Source: an uncultured Lachnospiraceae bacterium
GTDB taxonomy: Bacteria > Bacillota > Clostridia > Lachnospirales > Lachnospiraceae
Assembly: GCA_947178125.1 (NCBI GenBank)
Contig: CAMWXB010000030.1
Location: forward strand, 1 to 46,166
Reading direction: 5' to 3'
Length of the DNA: 46,166 nt
Positions within the stretch are counted from its first letter, which is position 1, and each line of letters opens with the position of its first letter. This document shows positions 1-9,417 of the stretch, piece by piece. Below the pieces are notes generated by a model. It saw only the letters and a list, made by a program, of their open reading frames with translations. It ran no database searches and was not told where the DNA came from. Made by a program: the position numbers and the translations under genes.

Positions 1-182
1 TACTCTCTACTATTATGGGGCAACAAATGGGGCTATTCAAGCCGCCCAACATTTAAGCGCTTACCTTTAATCTACATAGTCTTGCGATAACTGGTTATCC
101 CACACTTTATCCATCTTGTGAGATTTGCCTGTACTTTTGGGATTTGTTTACCTATATTTTTTTACAAAAATGGAGGGTCAGT
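1..182. other. Left-edge stretch with no assigned gene
   Basis: No gene can be assigned with confidence before the first start codon. A reading frame open from the window edge runs from base 2 to a TAA at 68-70 and would give the last 22 residues of a protein, ending in QAAQHLSAYL. It has no family signature I recognise, so it may be the tail of an upstream gene or chance. The rest is AT-rich leader to the MORN gene, with its ribosome site GGAGG at 172-176. Confidence 0.3.
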
Positions 183-1619
183 ATGAGTAAGAAGGCGAAA
201 CAGAATATCCTTAGGAAGCGATCTGACAAAGATCTCATTAGTTGGAGAAAAGATCCGTTTGGCAAAATGAGGAGAATGTATAAAGAGCATACAGTTATCT
301 TCTGGGTTATTATATTTCTTAGCGCTGCTTCTTGGGGCACTATCTACTTTGAAATTTCCAAAATGTCCAAAGAGGCACGGGAAGAGCGGGACGCACTAAA
401 CGATAGGCTGGCCAGAATAGAGGTTAAATTGTCTGATGACCAGGCAGCGAATATGCCTGAACCTGTGTATAATGGAGAACGCGATTCTGGTTTATCCACA
501 GCAGATGAACGGCTTATGGATCCGGTGGAAATTGATGGGCAGCCAATATCTGGATATGCTATTATTTCCTTTGAAACGGATGATGGAATGTATGCTATGT
601 ATGACGGATATTTTGAAAATGGTCTGTTTAATGGGGAGGGGCTTTATACAAAATACTACTCCGGAACAAACGTTGTTGAATTTGCATATGACGGGGAATG
701 GAAAGATTCCTTTGCAAATGGAACTGGAACGCAGAAGTCTTACTATAAAGAAAGCGGCAGACTTCAAAGTTTATCCATCGGGGATTGGGAAAATGGTCGG
801 CTCAATGGGACCGCTTGCGAATATACAAAGTTTGCACCAAGCGGCGCAGTCGTTTTCAAGTATTCCGGCGGCTTCCTGGCAGGCAGTTTTAATGGAGAGG
901 GAACGGGTTTTGAATACACAGAAGACGGTCAGACGCTGCGATATATGTATAGGGGGACGGTGAAGGATGAGAAGTGGAATGGACAGGGTACATTAACACT
1001 GTATCGTGCAGATGGGGAAGGAATTGAATGCGTGTATGACGGAACATGGAAGGATGGCGGCTTGGAAGGGAAAGCCACGTTAACGGAGTATTATGAAGAC
1101 GGAGTAACCATTAAAAGTGTGCTTAATGGGACATGGAAAGATAATTCCCTGGATGGACAGGGTACAGTAACGGAATATTATAAAGATGGGTCAACGATCA
1201 GATTCTTGTATAATGGGATGTGGAAGGATAACCAGATGAATGGGCAGGGCACAATGACGAAATATTATGATGATCAGACAACAATTAGACTTGCATGTGA
1301 TGGTATATGGAAGGATAGTCGTTTGAACGGAAATATTACGTCAATAGAATATTATGAAGATGGAAAGACTGTCAAATGGCAACACAAAGGCCAGTGGGAA
1401 GCTGGTGTGTTTGTCGGCGGCGAAGGAACATTTGCGAAATATGACAAAAATGGCAGGGTTCTGGTTAGTGGGACAACTGAATCCACAAGAGATGGCGCAT
1501 GGATTGTGACTTATTGGAACGAATCGATCCCAGATGAAGCGACCGCGCATGAATTTGCGGACTTTATATCCAAGATCAGCGATATGGCGAATAATGTCAA
1601 TGAAGAAGAGGAAGGGTGA
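183..1619 (+). CDS. Membrane-anchored MORN-repeat protein
   Basis: This 478-residue protein starts at ATG 183, seven bases after GGAGG; an earlier in-frame ATG at 144 has no such site. A basic N-terminus (1-36) precedes one hydrophobic helix at about 37-55 and a short charged coiled coil (about 56-85). From about 130 to 445 there are about ten MORN-like units of the form YDGxWKDxxxNGxG. The repeat period is close to 30 residues instead of the usual 23, because each unit carries an extra YYxDGxTI-like segment. MORN repeats are known membrane- or protein-binding scaffolds; nothing catalytic is visible. The basic start suggests an N-in, repeats-outside orientation, which is inference. Only three bases separate it from the next gene, so the two are probably co-translated partners. 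Confidence 0.85.
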   Translation: MSKKAKQNILRKRSDKDLISWRKDPFGKMRRMYKEHTVIFWVIIFLSAASWGTIYFEISKMSKEAREERDALNDRLARIEVKLSDDQAANMPEPVYNGERDSGLSTADERLMDPVEIDGQPISGYAIISFETDDGMYAMYDGYFENGLFNGEGLYTKYYSGTNVVEFAYDGEWKDSFANGTGTQKSYYKESGRLQSLSIGDWENGRLNGTACEYTKFAPSGAVVFKYSGGFLAGSFNGEGTGFEYTEDGQTLRYMYRGTVKDEKWNGQGTLTLYRADGEGIECVYDGTWKDGGLEGKATLTEYYEDGVTIKSVLNGTWKDNSLDGQGTVTEYYKDGSTIRFLYNGMWKDNQMNGQGTMTKYYDDQTTIRLACDGIWKDSRLNGNITSIEYYEDGKTVKWQHKGQWEAGVFVGGEGTFAKYDKNGRVLVSGTTESTRDGAWIVTYWNESIPDEATAHEFADFISKISDMANNVNEEEEG

Positions 1620-1622
1620 TTT

Positions 1623-3317
1623 ATGTTGCGGCAAAAATTCAGATATGATGAATATGAGCAGTTCCTGAAGCAGAAGAAGTACGGCCAGGCGCAGGAATAC
1701 TGTTCATCCTTCCCCAAAGACCAGAACGCCGTGATTTGCGGATGGTACGCCCAATATTTTCTGCTACGCTCCAGAACTGACGCCGATGATTTGTTTCTTG
1801 AGCTGGATGCTTCGATTAGGATTATCCATCGGGAGGCCACATCGGGAAGGCGGCATGGATATGATAAAAATGCCCTGTATCTTCTTGGAATACTGCTTTT
1901 TGAACGTGATTTTGAAGCGGATGGTGACGAAGTGCTAACGGATGTAGCAACTTTGGAAAAAAAGAGGGAAAAACTCTCCGAGGTCGAAAAGAATGCCAGG
2001 ATTTATTTGGAGCTACATTATTTTCAGAAGTGGGAAAACAGTCAGCGGATAGAAGATCTGGCAACAGCGGCAGACCGTTGCGGACACAGCAAGATCTGCT
2101 ATCTCTATGCAGATAAGCTCCGGGAAAAAGGCGGTTGCCAGGATGCAGCGGATCGGTACGAGTTTCTTCTTGCAGAGGACTATTGTGCGATATGGATGGA
2201 CAAGGCCACTTATAATCGGAACTATATTGTATCTCATCTTGATCAGGTTCGCAATGATATACGGAAAGATATTGGGTTTATTGCTTCCGATATGGTAGCA
2301 TTCAAGGAAAGCTTGGGTGAGATCAAGAGCCATCTGGAAGTTATGCTTCAAAAGATCAATGATTTGCCTGAGGCGACTTGCAATGCCTTACACCAGGAGT
2401 TCGATACATTCCGCACCCAGATGACCGGATTGTCCGAGCAGATGGAGGATCAGGAGGAAACTGTCTGTTCCCTGCTCCAAATGGTGCAGTCGCTTGACCT
2501 GGACCTACAGGGAGACAGGGAGAACATGCGCGAGTTGAAAGCCCTGGTGGAGCAGATTATGACTGCTGCTCAGGACAGAGAGGAGTGTTTGACACAAAGT
2601 ATCGATGGTCTAAAAAGGGCCATTCTTGATAATCTGCTATTGAAAGATATTGTGGATGAGGCGGCGGTGGAAATCAACGGCAGGTTCCGGGAGCGGCTTT
2701 CAAAAGATGCAAAAGAATCTATCGTTACTGCTCTATTTACCTTGAACTTCTATAAAAGAATAAGCAGGGAGCAAGAACCTTTAATCGAATACAGCGGCGT
2801 AGTCATCCTTGCTGCGACTGCGTTGGAAATCGAGTTCCACAACAGATTGTACGCCCACTTCGATAATTACATTACAGATCGATATGGGCAGGAGAATTTG
2901 AATGCCTGGTATCGTCAGCCTTTTACACTGGGGTCGTTTGGGTTCGTTGTCGGTATTGAACCGGACAATAGGCAGCGGGATCATAATAAGCAGGAAGAAG
3001 ATCGGACACAAAGAGAGCAGCGGTTTGGGGAATTTATCCGAGACCCAAGATATAGAGGATTTTTTTCCACTGATTCTGGCTCTTTATTTCAGTGCGGGCC
3101 GAACAACAAATTCCAACGAAGGCTGTTAGAGAATTTTTCCAAGCGTTTGAAAGATTTAAGAAGAATCAGAAATAAAGCGGCGCATATAGAACCAGTAACG
3201 CTGGAGGAGGCGGAGAAAGCATGCCGATTGTCGTTCCTTTCTCATCAGGAACGCGCAGGCAAAAAAAAGGAGAAAAGCTTCTCTTTACTGGAAGAGTTGT
3301 TGAAGTCCTGCAAATAA
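1623..3317 (+). CDS. Coiled-coil protein with C-terminal HEPN-like domain
   Basis: The 564-residue product follows the MORN gene in an apparent operon. Residues 1-190 look helical and TPR-like (for example YLYADKLREKGGCQDAADRY). About 215-340 is rich in heptad-type leucines and charged residues and is probably a coiled coil. The C-terminal part (about 370-545) contains RNKAAH at 516-521, which fits the R-x4-H motif of HEPN RNase domains and lies in the usual place, after a helix with RRI and before a final helix. HEPN proteins often act as RNases in toxin-antitoxin and phage-defence systems. I recognise no named family; the HEPN call rests on this motif and the helical context only. No transmembrane segment is visible, so the partner may tether it to the membrane. 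Confidence 0.75.
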   Translation: MLRQKFRYDEYEQFLKQKKYGQAQEYCSSFPKDQNAVICGWYAQYFLLRSRTDADDLFLELDASIRIIHREATSGRRHGYDKNALYLLGILLFERDFEADGDEVLTDVATLEKKREKLSEVEKNARIYLELHYFQKWENSQRIEDLATAADRCGHSKICYLYADKLREKGGCQDAADRYEFLLAEDYCAIWMDKATYNRNYIVSHLDQVRNDIRKDIGFIASDMVAFKESLGEIKSHLEVMLQKINDLPEATCNALHQEFDTFRTQMTGLSEQMEDQEETVCSLLQMVQSLDLDLQGDRENMRELKALVEQIMTAAQDREECLTQSIDGLKRAILDNLLLKDIVDEAAVEINGRFRERLSKDAKESIVTALFTLNFYKRISREQEPLIEYSGVVILAATALEIEFHNRLYAHFDNYITDRYGQENLNAWYRQPFTLGSFGFVVGIEPDNRQRDHNKQEEDRTQREQRFGEFIRDPRYRGFFSTDSGSLFQCGPNNKFQRRLLENFSKRLKDLRRIRNKAAHIEPVTLEEAEKACRLSFLSHQERAGKKKEKSFSLLEELLKSCK

Positions 3318-3424
3318 AGCATTACTGTCCCATTTTCAAGTCCTGATATGTAATGTACATTGAATCGCAATCCCTTCATCAGTCTGCTTAAAAGATTCAA
3401 AATATATAACACAAACGAACCAGA

Positions 3425-4246
3425 ATGATAAGCAGATTTCAAAATCTATCAAAAGATTTTTTACGATTTTTTACAAGATTTCATATCTCTTCCGCATTAA
3501 AAGCCGCTAAGAAAGCTGCCATTCCGGCCAGGTACGTCCTTTTTGACAGCTGGTTTTCCTCCCCAAGCACACTCCATGCTGTAAAATCAATCGGTTACGA
3601 TGTTATCGACATGGTCAAAAAGACGCCCAAAATGTTCTTCCAGTATCAAGGGGAAAACATGTCCCTGATTACAATCTATAACCAGAATAAAAAGAGGCGT
3701 GGCCGTTCCCGATATCTGCTTTCTGTGCCGGTTGATGTTGTAAAGGACGGAGAGATCATTCCGGCTAAAGTTGTATATGTCCGCAACCGGAATAAGAGAA
3801 AGGAATATTTATGTCTCATCTCTACAGATACAACTCTGGATGAAAATGAGATCATCCGTATTTATAGCAAACGCTGGGATATCGAGGTTTTCTTCAAGGT
3901 ATGCAAAAGCTACCTGAATCTCAGCAGGGAATCCAATGACAACCGTTCGCTGGGAGAACTCTTTTTATATTTCTCTGATGAAATGTCTGACATCACATGG
4001 ATTCAGGCATTTCAAATGCTGCTTCAAATGTTCAGAAGCATGCTTAGCGACAACACAGAACTGTCTGATAATAAAATCGCTGAACTGGTTGATACGTTTA
4101 TGAGTACATTGCCTGCTTCCAGGTACATAGGCGAAATCTATGTGCGAAGTTTGAGATACTTACTAAAATTTCTCTATATGGAATTTTCGCAGGAAATTGC
4201 TAGCTTGTTAGTATACAGTGGGTTGTTTCCTGCATCACCTGATTAA
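3425..4246 (+). pseudogene. 5'-truncated IS4-type DDE transposase
   Basis: The reading frame encodes the C-terminal half of a DDE transposase. The second catalytic aspartate is in LFDSWFSS (about residues 40-47) and the glutamate is in the Y-x2-R-x3-E-x6-K signature typical of IS4 transposases (IYSKRWDIEVFFKVCK). The domain holding the first aspartate is missing. Recognisable sequence starts near 3497; codons 3425-3496 look like chance extension into unrelated DNA. The C-terminal end appears complete, with a stop at 4244-4246. I could not identify terminal inverted repeats. It is a dead remnant marking an insertion and deletion event directly downstream of the HEPN-like gene. Confidence 0.8.
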
Positions 4247-4634
4247 GTTGGTCTATAGTGAGTATCTCATAATAGTAAAAAAGTGGTTTTTGACATCAGA
4301 AAAATTGGCATGGTGCATTGGGATAATTTTTAATAGTGCACCTTAAAATACGGTAAAAAAAGCATGACCTTCAATTGAAAATAAGCGGGACGCTGGCACG
4401 CAATGTTTATGATCCAGACGGATGCATCATCCGTAACCTCATTCGGCCTGCCCTGGTGGTGATTGTCAAAAAGAGCCCGGGAAACGCCGCCTTCGGCATA
4501 TTTTTAGAGAGAGTGTAATTTTTATATACAAAGGATTTGTATAAAATGGACGTATCGCTTATAATAAAAAAGGACATTGGCAGAGAAAATAGTCTCGCTT
4601 GCTCGATTGGTGTAACTCTTCGGAGGACTGAAGT
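4247..4634. other. Gene-free stretch between transposase remnant and UPF0158 gene
   Basis: No coding region is supported. Bases 4313-4341 contain a small inverted pair (GTGCA ... TGCAC). Bases 4380-4510 look like decayed sequence, with no intact frame and several C- and G-rich clusters unlike the flanks. The last 100 bases hold a good promoter for the next gene. Confidence 0.5.
4537..4565 (+). promoter_or_regulatory. Sigma-A type promoter of the UPF0158 gene
   Basis: TTGTAT (4537-4542) is separated by 17 bases from a perfect TATAAT (4560-4565). It lies 70 bases before the ATG of the UPF0158-like gene and reads towards it. Confidence 0.6.
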
Positions 4635-5042
4635 ATGAGTACAATTATTGAAGTTATGTTGGCGATCAGGAAAAGAAGTCCTGTTTATTACCACAAAGAT
4701 ACGAAGCAGTTTGACAGGCTTCCATATTCTGAGGCGGAAACGCTGAATCCGGATGTAGAACTGCCGATTGGAAACGACATGAATACGGTTATGTTGCCAA
4801 CATATGAAGAGATAGACCATAAAGATATCATGCGCTTTTATGTAAGAGAGTGTGTGGAAGATAAGGAAATACGGAGGAAGTTGTTTGATATATTAAGAAG
4901 AAGGGATTATATGGATACATTTTTGGACAACCTTCATGAATCAGGTCTATACGAGGATTTCGTTGATGTATGTGCGGATACTTATATACAGATATTTGAT
5001 GAATGGATGAAAAAAAACGATTTGAGCTTTGCCGCGGGCTGA
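4635..5042 (+). CDS. UPF0158 family protein
   Basis: The 135-residue protein starts at ATG 4635 with GGAGG at 4622-4626. It has the layout I associate with UPF0158: an acidic N-terminal half, a central LPTYEEIDHKDIMRFYV segment, then LFDILRRRDYMDTFLDNL and a C-terminal YIQIFDEWMKKNDL. Length is near the family norm of about 140. Proteins of this family are common in Firmicutes and have no established function. No membrane segment or signal peptide is visible, so it is probably cytosolic. Confidence 0.75.
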   Translation: MSTIIEVMLAIRKRSPVYYHKDTKQFDRLPYSEAETLNPDVELPIGNDMNTVMLPTYEEIDHKDIMRFYVRECVEDKEIRRKLFDILRRRDYMDTFLDNLHESGLYEDFVDVCADTYIQIFDEWMKKNDLSFAAG

Positions 5043-5134
5043 AACGAATTTGTTTGACAAAGGCTTAGAGAAGATGAAGACTTCCTGTGCCGTAATAGAT
5101 TAGTCATGTGTGAAAAGGAGTTATATAGATAATT

Positions 5135-5623
5135 ATGGGCGAAGTGAAAATGGCGATAGAAGAAATAACACATTTGAGCGATTCTTTTCCGAAGGACGCC
5201 ATTGATCTGATAGAAAGTCCTGAGGAGCGTGGTAAATGGTTAAAAAGATATCCGTATACAGGGCAGGAAAAAGTGGAAGGCAGAATTTATCTCGTGGATT
5301 ATTATGATGAAAAAAGTATAGAAACGGATAAGATTCTTTATCTTGCCCTGATGAATCGGCCGGGGCTAATATGGAAACGGAATGTGGAGCAGGAGAAAAA
5401 GAGAGCGAAGGAATATCTGTATCTTGCGTTTCAAAAGTGCAGGGAGAGAATAGAAGAAGAACAACTTGCATCAGTTGCCGAATATAATGAAAAATATAGC
5501 ATCCATTATCAGTGTGAAGAATGGCTCGGTGAGTTGTGCAGGCTTTTACGGGAAAGCCGTGATGTTGAAAAATATGAAGAAGTTAAGAAATTCATAACTG
5601 ATAAGCAAATTATGGTTTCATAG
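5135..5623 (+). CDS. Hypothetical charged helical protein
   Basis: I do not recognise this 162-residue protein. It is highly charged, with a Lys/Glu/Arg-rich helix around residues 85-115, and has no signal peptide or membrane segment. AGGAG (5116-5120) is 14 bases before ATG 5135, which is long; a second in-frame ATG at 5150 is possible. It follows the UPF0158 gene by 92 bases on the same strand. The downstream 164 bases to the next frame contain nothing I can name. Function unknown. Confidence 0.6.
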   Translation: MGEVKMAIEEITHLSDSFPKDAIDLIESPEERGKWLKRYPYTGQEKVEGRIYLVDYYDEKSIETDKILYLALMNRPGLIWKRNVEQEKKRAKEYLYLAFQKCRERIEEEQLASVAEYNEKYSIHYQCEEWLGELCRLLRESRDVEKYEEVKKFITDKQIMVS

Positions 5624-5787
5624 TAACCGCCAAATAATACTGCGGTCAGATACAAAATTACCCCAGCCCTTTGCGAGTAGGAGTTTATTTTGTCCATTCG
5701 TAGGATTACTAAGCGCATACTGAAAAGCCTTGTTTTGTTGCGCTCTGCCACAATAAACGGAAAAAAATCGACTTAATGTAATACAGG

Positions 5788-6024
5788 ATGGAATCAGCAA
5801 AAAGCGATTTGAAATCGGCAAAAATACTGATAGAAGCTGAAGAATACAAAGCCGCAAACAACAGGGCTTATTATGCCATATTCCATCGCAGAAAACCAAT
5901 CAACTCGTTGCCGGAGGATATGAAAGAGATGCTGCCGGAGCCGGAAGAGATTGCGAGAGCCTATGATAATAATAAAGGATGGTTTAATTGGAGGTGGCTA
6001 AATGTCAGAGAAAAAAGTGTATGA
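5788..6024 (+). pseudogene. Degenerate HEPN fragment joined to the end of a HipA-upstream gene
   Basis: The first 33 or so residues (AKSDLKSAKILIEAEEYKAA then NRAYYAIFH) match the start of small HEPN-domain proteins of the HepT type, but the frame begins abruptly and leaves the family after AIFH. The remaining 45 residues are acidic then aromatic (GWFNWRWLNVREKSV) and unrelated to HEPN. They end 23 bases inside the HipA-like gene, as expected of the original upstream partner of that gene. The simplest reading is a deletion that joined two gene fragments in frame. Whether the product is made is unknown; AGG just before ATG 5788 is a poor ribosome site. Confidence 0.5.
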
Positions 6025-7096
6025 AATTATGCATATGGATAGAAGAGTTGCAAAGATAAATGATTCTGGACAATGTAAAATATATTATAAGTCATTTATG
6101 CCATATAATTTATATTTAGAAGAAGCCGAAGACATTGATGCGTTAGTCAACAATATTACGAATTTTAATTATTGGTGTGCAACAAGGATTCTTACTTTAG
6201 ACAGAAAGTATGCAAAAGAAATATTAAACAGTATAGGAATGTTACAGGCAGTGACCGACAGAGAAAGAGCGAAAATTGCTTTATCATATAGATGTGCTTC
6301 ATTAACAGATGTTTTCTGGGTAAAATTAGAGAAAGAAAAGATTTTATTCAGAGATGTTAATTTGTATGAAAATCATTTGGATAACACCTTTATTGACATT
6401 GCATTAAGAGGCAGGCAGTATACAGTACAAAATGAATACTTAGCGAGAGACTTATCAACTAACGGATGTTTTCCTAAAGCTTGGCAGAGAATTAATGATG
6501 GTTTTAGACTGCTAAAAGATGGCGGCGCAGAGGCGGTTGAAAGAGAGCTGCTTGCAAGTCAAATATGTAGATGTTTTGATGTTTCACAAGTATTATATGA
6601 GAGGGACTATTTTGATGGAGAAAAGGTCAGTGTAAGTAGTAATATTACATCAAAAGAATATTCGATTGTTTCTATGGAAGCATTTGAGGTATATGCAGCA
6701 AACCATGGCAGAAACACAAAAAAATATATTGTTACATTAGATAAACATAATTATTATATGATGAATATTGTTGATTATCTTATTGGTAATACAGATAGGC
6801 ATTGGGGAAACTGGGGAGTATTAGTTCGTAATTCCAATAATAAACCGGTAAGACTATATGATTTAATGGATTTCAATCAGGCTTTTAATTCTTATGATAA
6901 CTTAGATGGTTCTAACTGTCAGACTATGTTTGGAGAGCATGCTAATCAGAAGGATGCTGCCATTAAGTCTGTTCAAAAAATTGGCTTGAATCAAATTAAA
7001 GAAGTAAATAAAGCATATTTTGATGAATTGCCTCAGTTCTATAATATGTTTTGTAAAAGATTAGAACTATTAAAAACAATAGAATTTCGCGTTTGA
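6002..7096 (+). CDS. HipA-like Ser/Thr kinase (possible toxin)
   Basis: The 364-residue protein starts at ATG 6002, seven bases after GGAGG (5990-5994), and overlaps the previous frame. Residues 263-270 read NTDRHWGN, the catalytic N-x-D-x-H-x2-N loop of HipA-type kinases. The downstream LYDLMDFNQAF (285-295) fits the metal-binding aspartate segment. LLKDGGAEAVERE at about 170-182 fits the nucleotide-binding lysine and helix-C glutamate. HipA kinases phosphorylate tRNA synthetases or other proteins and cause dormancy, usually held in check by a neighbouring antitoxin. No classical HipB-like HTH gene is adjacent here. The gene is visibly AT-richer than its neighbours, which suggests recent acquisition. 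Confidence 0.75.
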   Translation: MSEKKVYEIMHMDRRVAKINDSGQCKIYYKSFMPYNLYLEEAEDIDALVNNITNFNYWCATRILTLDRKYAKEILNSIGMLQAVTDRERAKIALSYRCASLTDVFWVKLEKEKILFRDVNLYENHLDNTFIDIALRGRQYTVQNEYLARDLSTNGCFPKAWQRINDGFRLLKDGGAEAVERELLASQICRCFDVSQVLYERDYFDGEKVSVSSNITSKEYSIVSMEAFEVYAANHGRNTKKYIVTLDKHNYYMMNIVDYLIGNTDRHWGNWGVLVRNSNNKPVRLYDLMDFNQAFNSYDNLDGSNCQTMFGEHANQKDAAIKSVQKIGLNQIKEVNKAYFDELPQFYNMFCKRLELLKTIEFRV

Positions 7097-7219
7097 TGGG
7101 CAAGAAAGGTATATTTGGCGCTTACTTTCCACAATTGATTGATTTGCATAGGAAATTACAAAAATAGCAAAATTAGATGTTTTTTGAGCAAAAATAGACA
7201 AAAGCAGGAAACAGTGAGA

Positions 7220-7228
7220 TGATATAAT
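7220..7228 (+). promoter_or_regulatory. Extended -10 promoter of the ATPase-methyltransferase operon
   Basis: A perfect TATAAT (7223-7228) preceded by TG at 7220-7221 forms an extended -10 element 60 bases before the operon start. No good -35 hexamer lies at 17 bases; TAGACA at 7195-7200 is too far away. It reads away from the HipA-like gene, so the two units are probably transcribed separately. Confidence 0.45.
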
Positions 7229-7288
7229 AGGAGTAGGACTCTTCAGGTGAGAAAAATCGAACAACGAAATCAATAGGTGACTCCGCAA

Positions 7289-9364
7289 ATGAAAGTACGA
7301 AAAGTTAATTATGAACTTCCGGAAAATAAAGAATTATCCATTCAAGAGAAGGATTCTCTTGCGTATCATGATATCGTTGGTATTTTTGGGAAAAACGGAG
7401 CTGGAAAAACAAGACTCCTAAAAGCAGTATATAATACAATAAAGGCGGCCTCCGGAATGGGGGAACAGGCTTATGTAGAAAATATGCCGGAAAATGCACT
7501 GCATAAAGTTTTATATTTAAATGCGGCGGAAATACTTGAGATTAAGCATGGCGATGGGCAGAGAGAGCCGGAAGGAGTTGTGGAAGGCAGTTTTTTAAAT
7601 GAAGCATTGATTGATGAGATAGGACTGCAAAAATACATCATTAAGAACGGAAGACAAATGCTTACCTATATAGGCGTAAAATGGTTTGATATGCAGGAAT
7701 CTTCCAAAGATGATTTTTCGTATGTTTTTTTTGAGTTGTTTAAAAGTTTTTTCTCAGGCGGAATCAGGACGGTAGTGAATTATGCAACTTGGAAGCCGCA
7801 GGTTCAGATCGATGGACTGGATATTGATGCTTATACTTTATCTGATGGAGAATGGATAGAGGTCTTCTATCTATTATTAATTGCGATTACAAAATGTCTG
7901 CCGGGAAGATATGATGATGCAATATTATTGATCGATGAAATAGAAAATTATTTAAATCCGCAGAGCATACGGAATGTTTTGGAGCACTTGAATGCAGTGT
8001 TCGGAGAGAAAGGACAGTTGTGGATTGCGTCGCATTCATTGGATGTTTTGTTATGCCTGAACGGCAGAAATTGTTTCTGGGTAGAGAGAAAAAACAAGGA
8101 GACATTCATCCATAAGCCCTGCATGGAACATTATAGTAAGATCAGAGAAGAACTATACGGAAATGATATTGAGGCTCAATGCGGCCAGAGTTTCAGGGAA
8201 AATGAAATGAGGCATTATTTTTCTGAGTTTATGATACAATGTCTGAAGGAGCCGGAGACCGTTAAATGTATTAATCAAAAGGACATACAGCTGAGACTGT
8301 TCATGAAATGTTTAAGTAAAGAGAAACAGGAAATAGATATTCTTGATTTTGGCGCCGGAGAAGGAAGAATCGGAGAGGCATTGAGGGATCTGAATGATAA
8401 TAGAATATCATATTATGCCTATGACATTAAAGAAGATAATGTCAGGAAAATTCAACAGAGTCAGCTGGCAAAACGAGTCTATGGTGCGAAAGAAGAGATA
8501 TCAAAGAAGTTTGATGTTGTCCTGTTATGTAATGTATTACATGAAATGTATGTATGGTGTTGGGAAGAAGATTTAAATTTCATTTTCAGCAAACTGAATG
8601 AAGACGGCGTTTTGATTTTTATTGAAGATTTAGAATTGCCTGTAGGTGAATATATTGATGAAACAGGATTTCTCTTATTAGATGGAGAAATGAGCATAAG
8701 ACTATTTGGGCGGGAAAATATTTCTTTGGTATTGGCTGAAGAGGAAAGATATCGCAATCGGATACTGTGTGCAGTTATTAGTTCAAAGGGGCGTATTTCA
8801 AGAGAAGATATCCTTGAAACGTTGAAACTGCTGAGGAAAAGAAGCGTTGAGAAAATCTGGCAGATTCGTAGAAACAGAAAAGATGATTTTATCGGACAGC
8901 CGAGAAAACTGGGGACAGAGATAGCGCGTGCGGCGCAGCTGGCAGTTAACGCAGATATAGCTGAGGCATATTTGCGGGCTGTTGACGCTGATTCTGTTAA
9001 GGATATGCAGGAATTTGTAAAATGTTTCACGGATGCAGTCAGTATTATAAAGGGCAAAGAAATTGGTAACAGGATGAAGCTGGAGGAGTGCCTGGAGAAT
9101 TGCAGCAACATGTTTGTACAGGAGAACAGAGAAGACTGGGTTGTTCAGGAGAACACGGCCCTGACAGGCACTTTGCTTCAGAAAGTGAATAAGATTTTAG
9201 AAAAAGCCAATTTGACGATATATACGGAACAGTTTGAAAATGTTGTGGATTTGTATATTGAATTAAAGATAATGAATCATATTGCCGATAGTAGTTACAG
9301 CCAACTGATGTGCACGCTGTTATATCTGGATATATGCCGTAAATTTGGCGGAAAACCTCAATAA
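7289..9364 (+). CDS. ATPase (SMC/ABC type) fused to SAM-dependent methyltransferase
   Basis: I place the start at ATG 7289, eight bases after AGGTGA (7275-7280); an upstream GTG at 7277 overlaps that site. The 691-residue product has Walker A GKNGAGKT at 34-41, the signature-like LSDGEW at 184-189, Walker B ILLIDEIENYLNP at 212-224 and a switch histidine in ASHS at 247-250. This is the layout of ABC/SMC-like AAA15/AAA21 ATPases, but with a short insert of about 140 residues between Walker A and the signature. From about 348 a Rossmann methyltransferase follows, with motif I DFGAGEG at 353-359, YAYDI at 376-380 and FDVVLLCNVLHEM at 408-420. The last 200 residues are helical and unassigned. Similar ATPases are common in defence islands; the substrate of the methyltransferase cannot be told. 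Confidence 0.85.
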   Translation: MKVRKVNYELPENKELSIQEKDSLAYHDIVGIFGKNGAGKTRLLKAVYNTIKAASGMGEQAYVENMPENALHKVLYLNAAEILEIKHGDGQREPEGVVEGSFLNEALIDEIGLQKYIIKNGRQMLTYIGVKWFDMQESSKDDFSYVFFELFKSFFSGGIRTVVNYATWKPQVQIDGLDIDAYTLSDGEWIEVFYLLLIAITKCLPGRYDDAILLIDEIENYLNPQSIRNVLEHLNAVFGEKGQLWIASHSLDVLLCLNGRNCFWVERKNKETFIHKPCMEHYSKIREELYGNDIEAQCGQSFRENEMRHYFSEFMIQCLKEPETVKCINQKDIQLRLFMKCLSKEKQEIDILDFGAGEGRIGEALRDLNDNRISYYAYDIKEDNVRKIQQSQLAKRVYGAKEEISKKFDVVLLCNVLHEMYVWCWEEDLNFIFSKLNEDGVLIFIEDLELPVGEYIDETGFLLLDGEMSIRLFGRENISLVLAEEERYRNRILCAVISSKGRISREDILETLKLLRKRSVEKIWQIRRNRKDDFIGQPRKLGTEIARAAQLAVNADIAEAYLRAVDADSVKDMQEFVKCFTDAVSIIKGKEIGNRMKLEECLENCSNMFVQENREDWVVQENTALTGTLLQKVNKILEKANLTIYTEQFENVVDLYIELKIMNHIADSSYSQLMCTLLYLDICRKFGGKPQ

Positions 9365-9417
9365 AACACACTTGTCATTTAAAGTGGATGGTGATAGAAT
9401 AGATACCGTAGCGGGGA

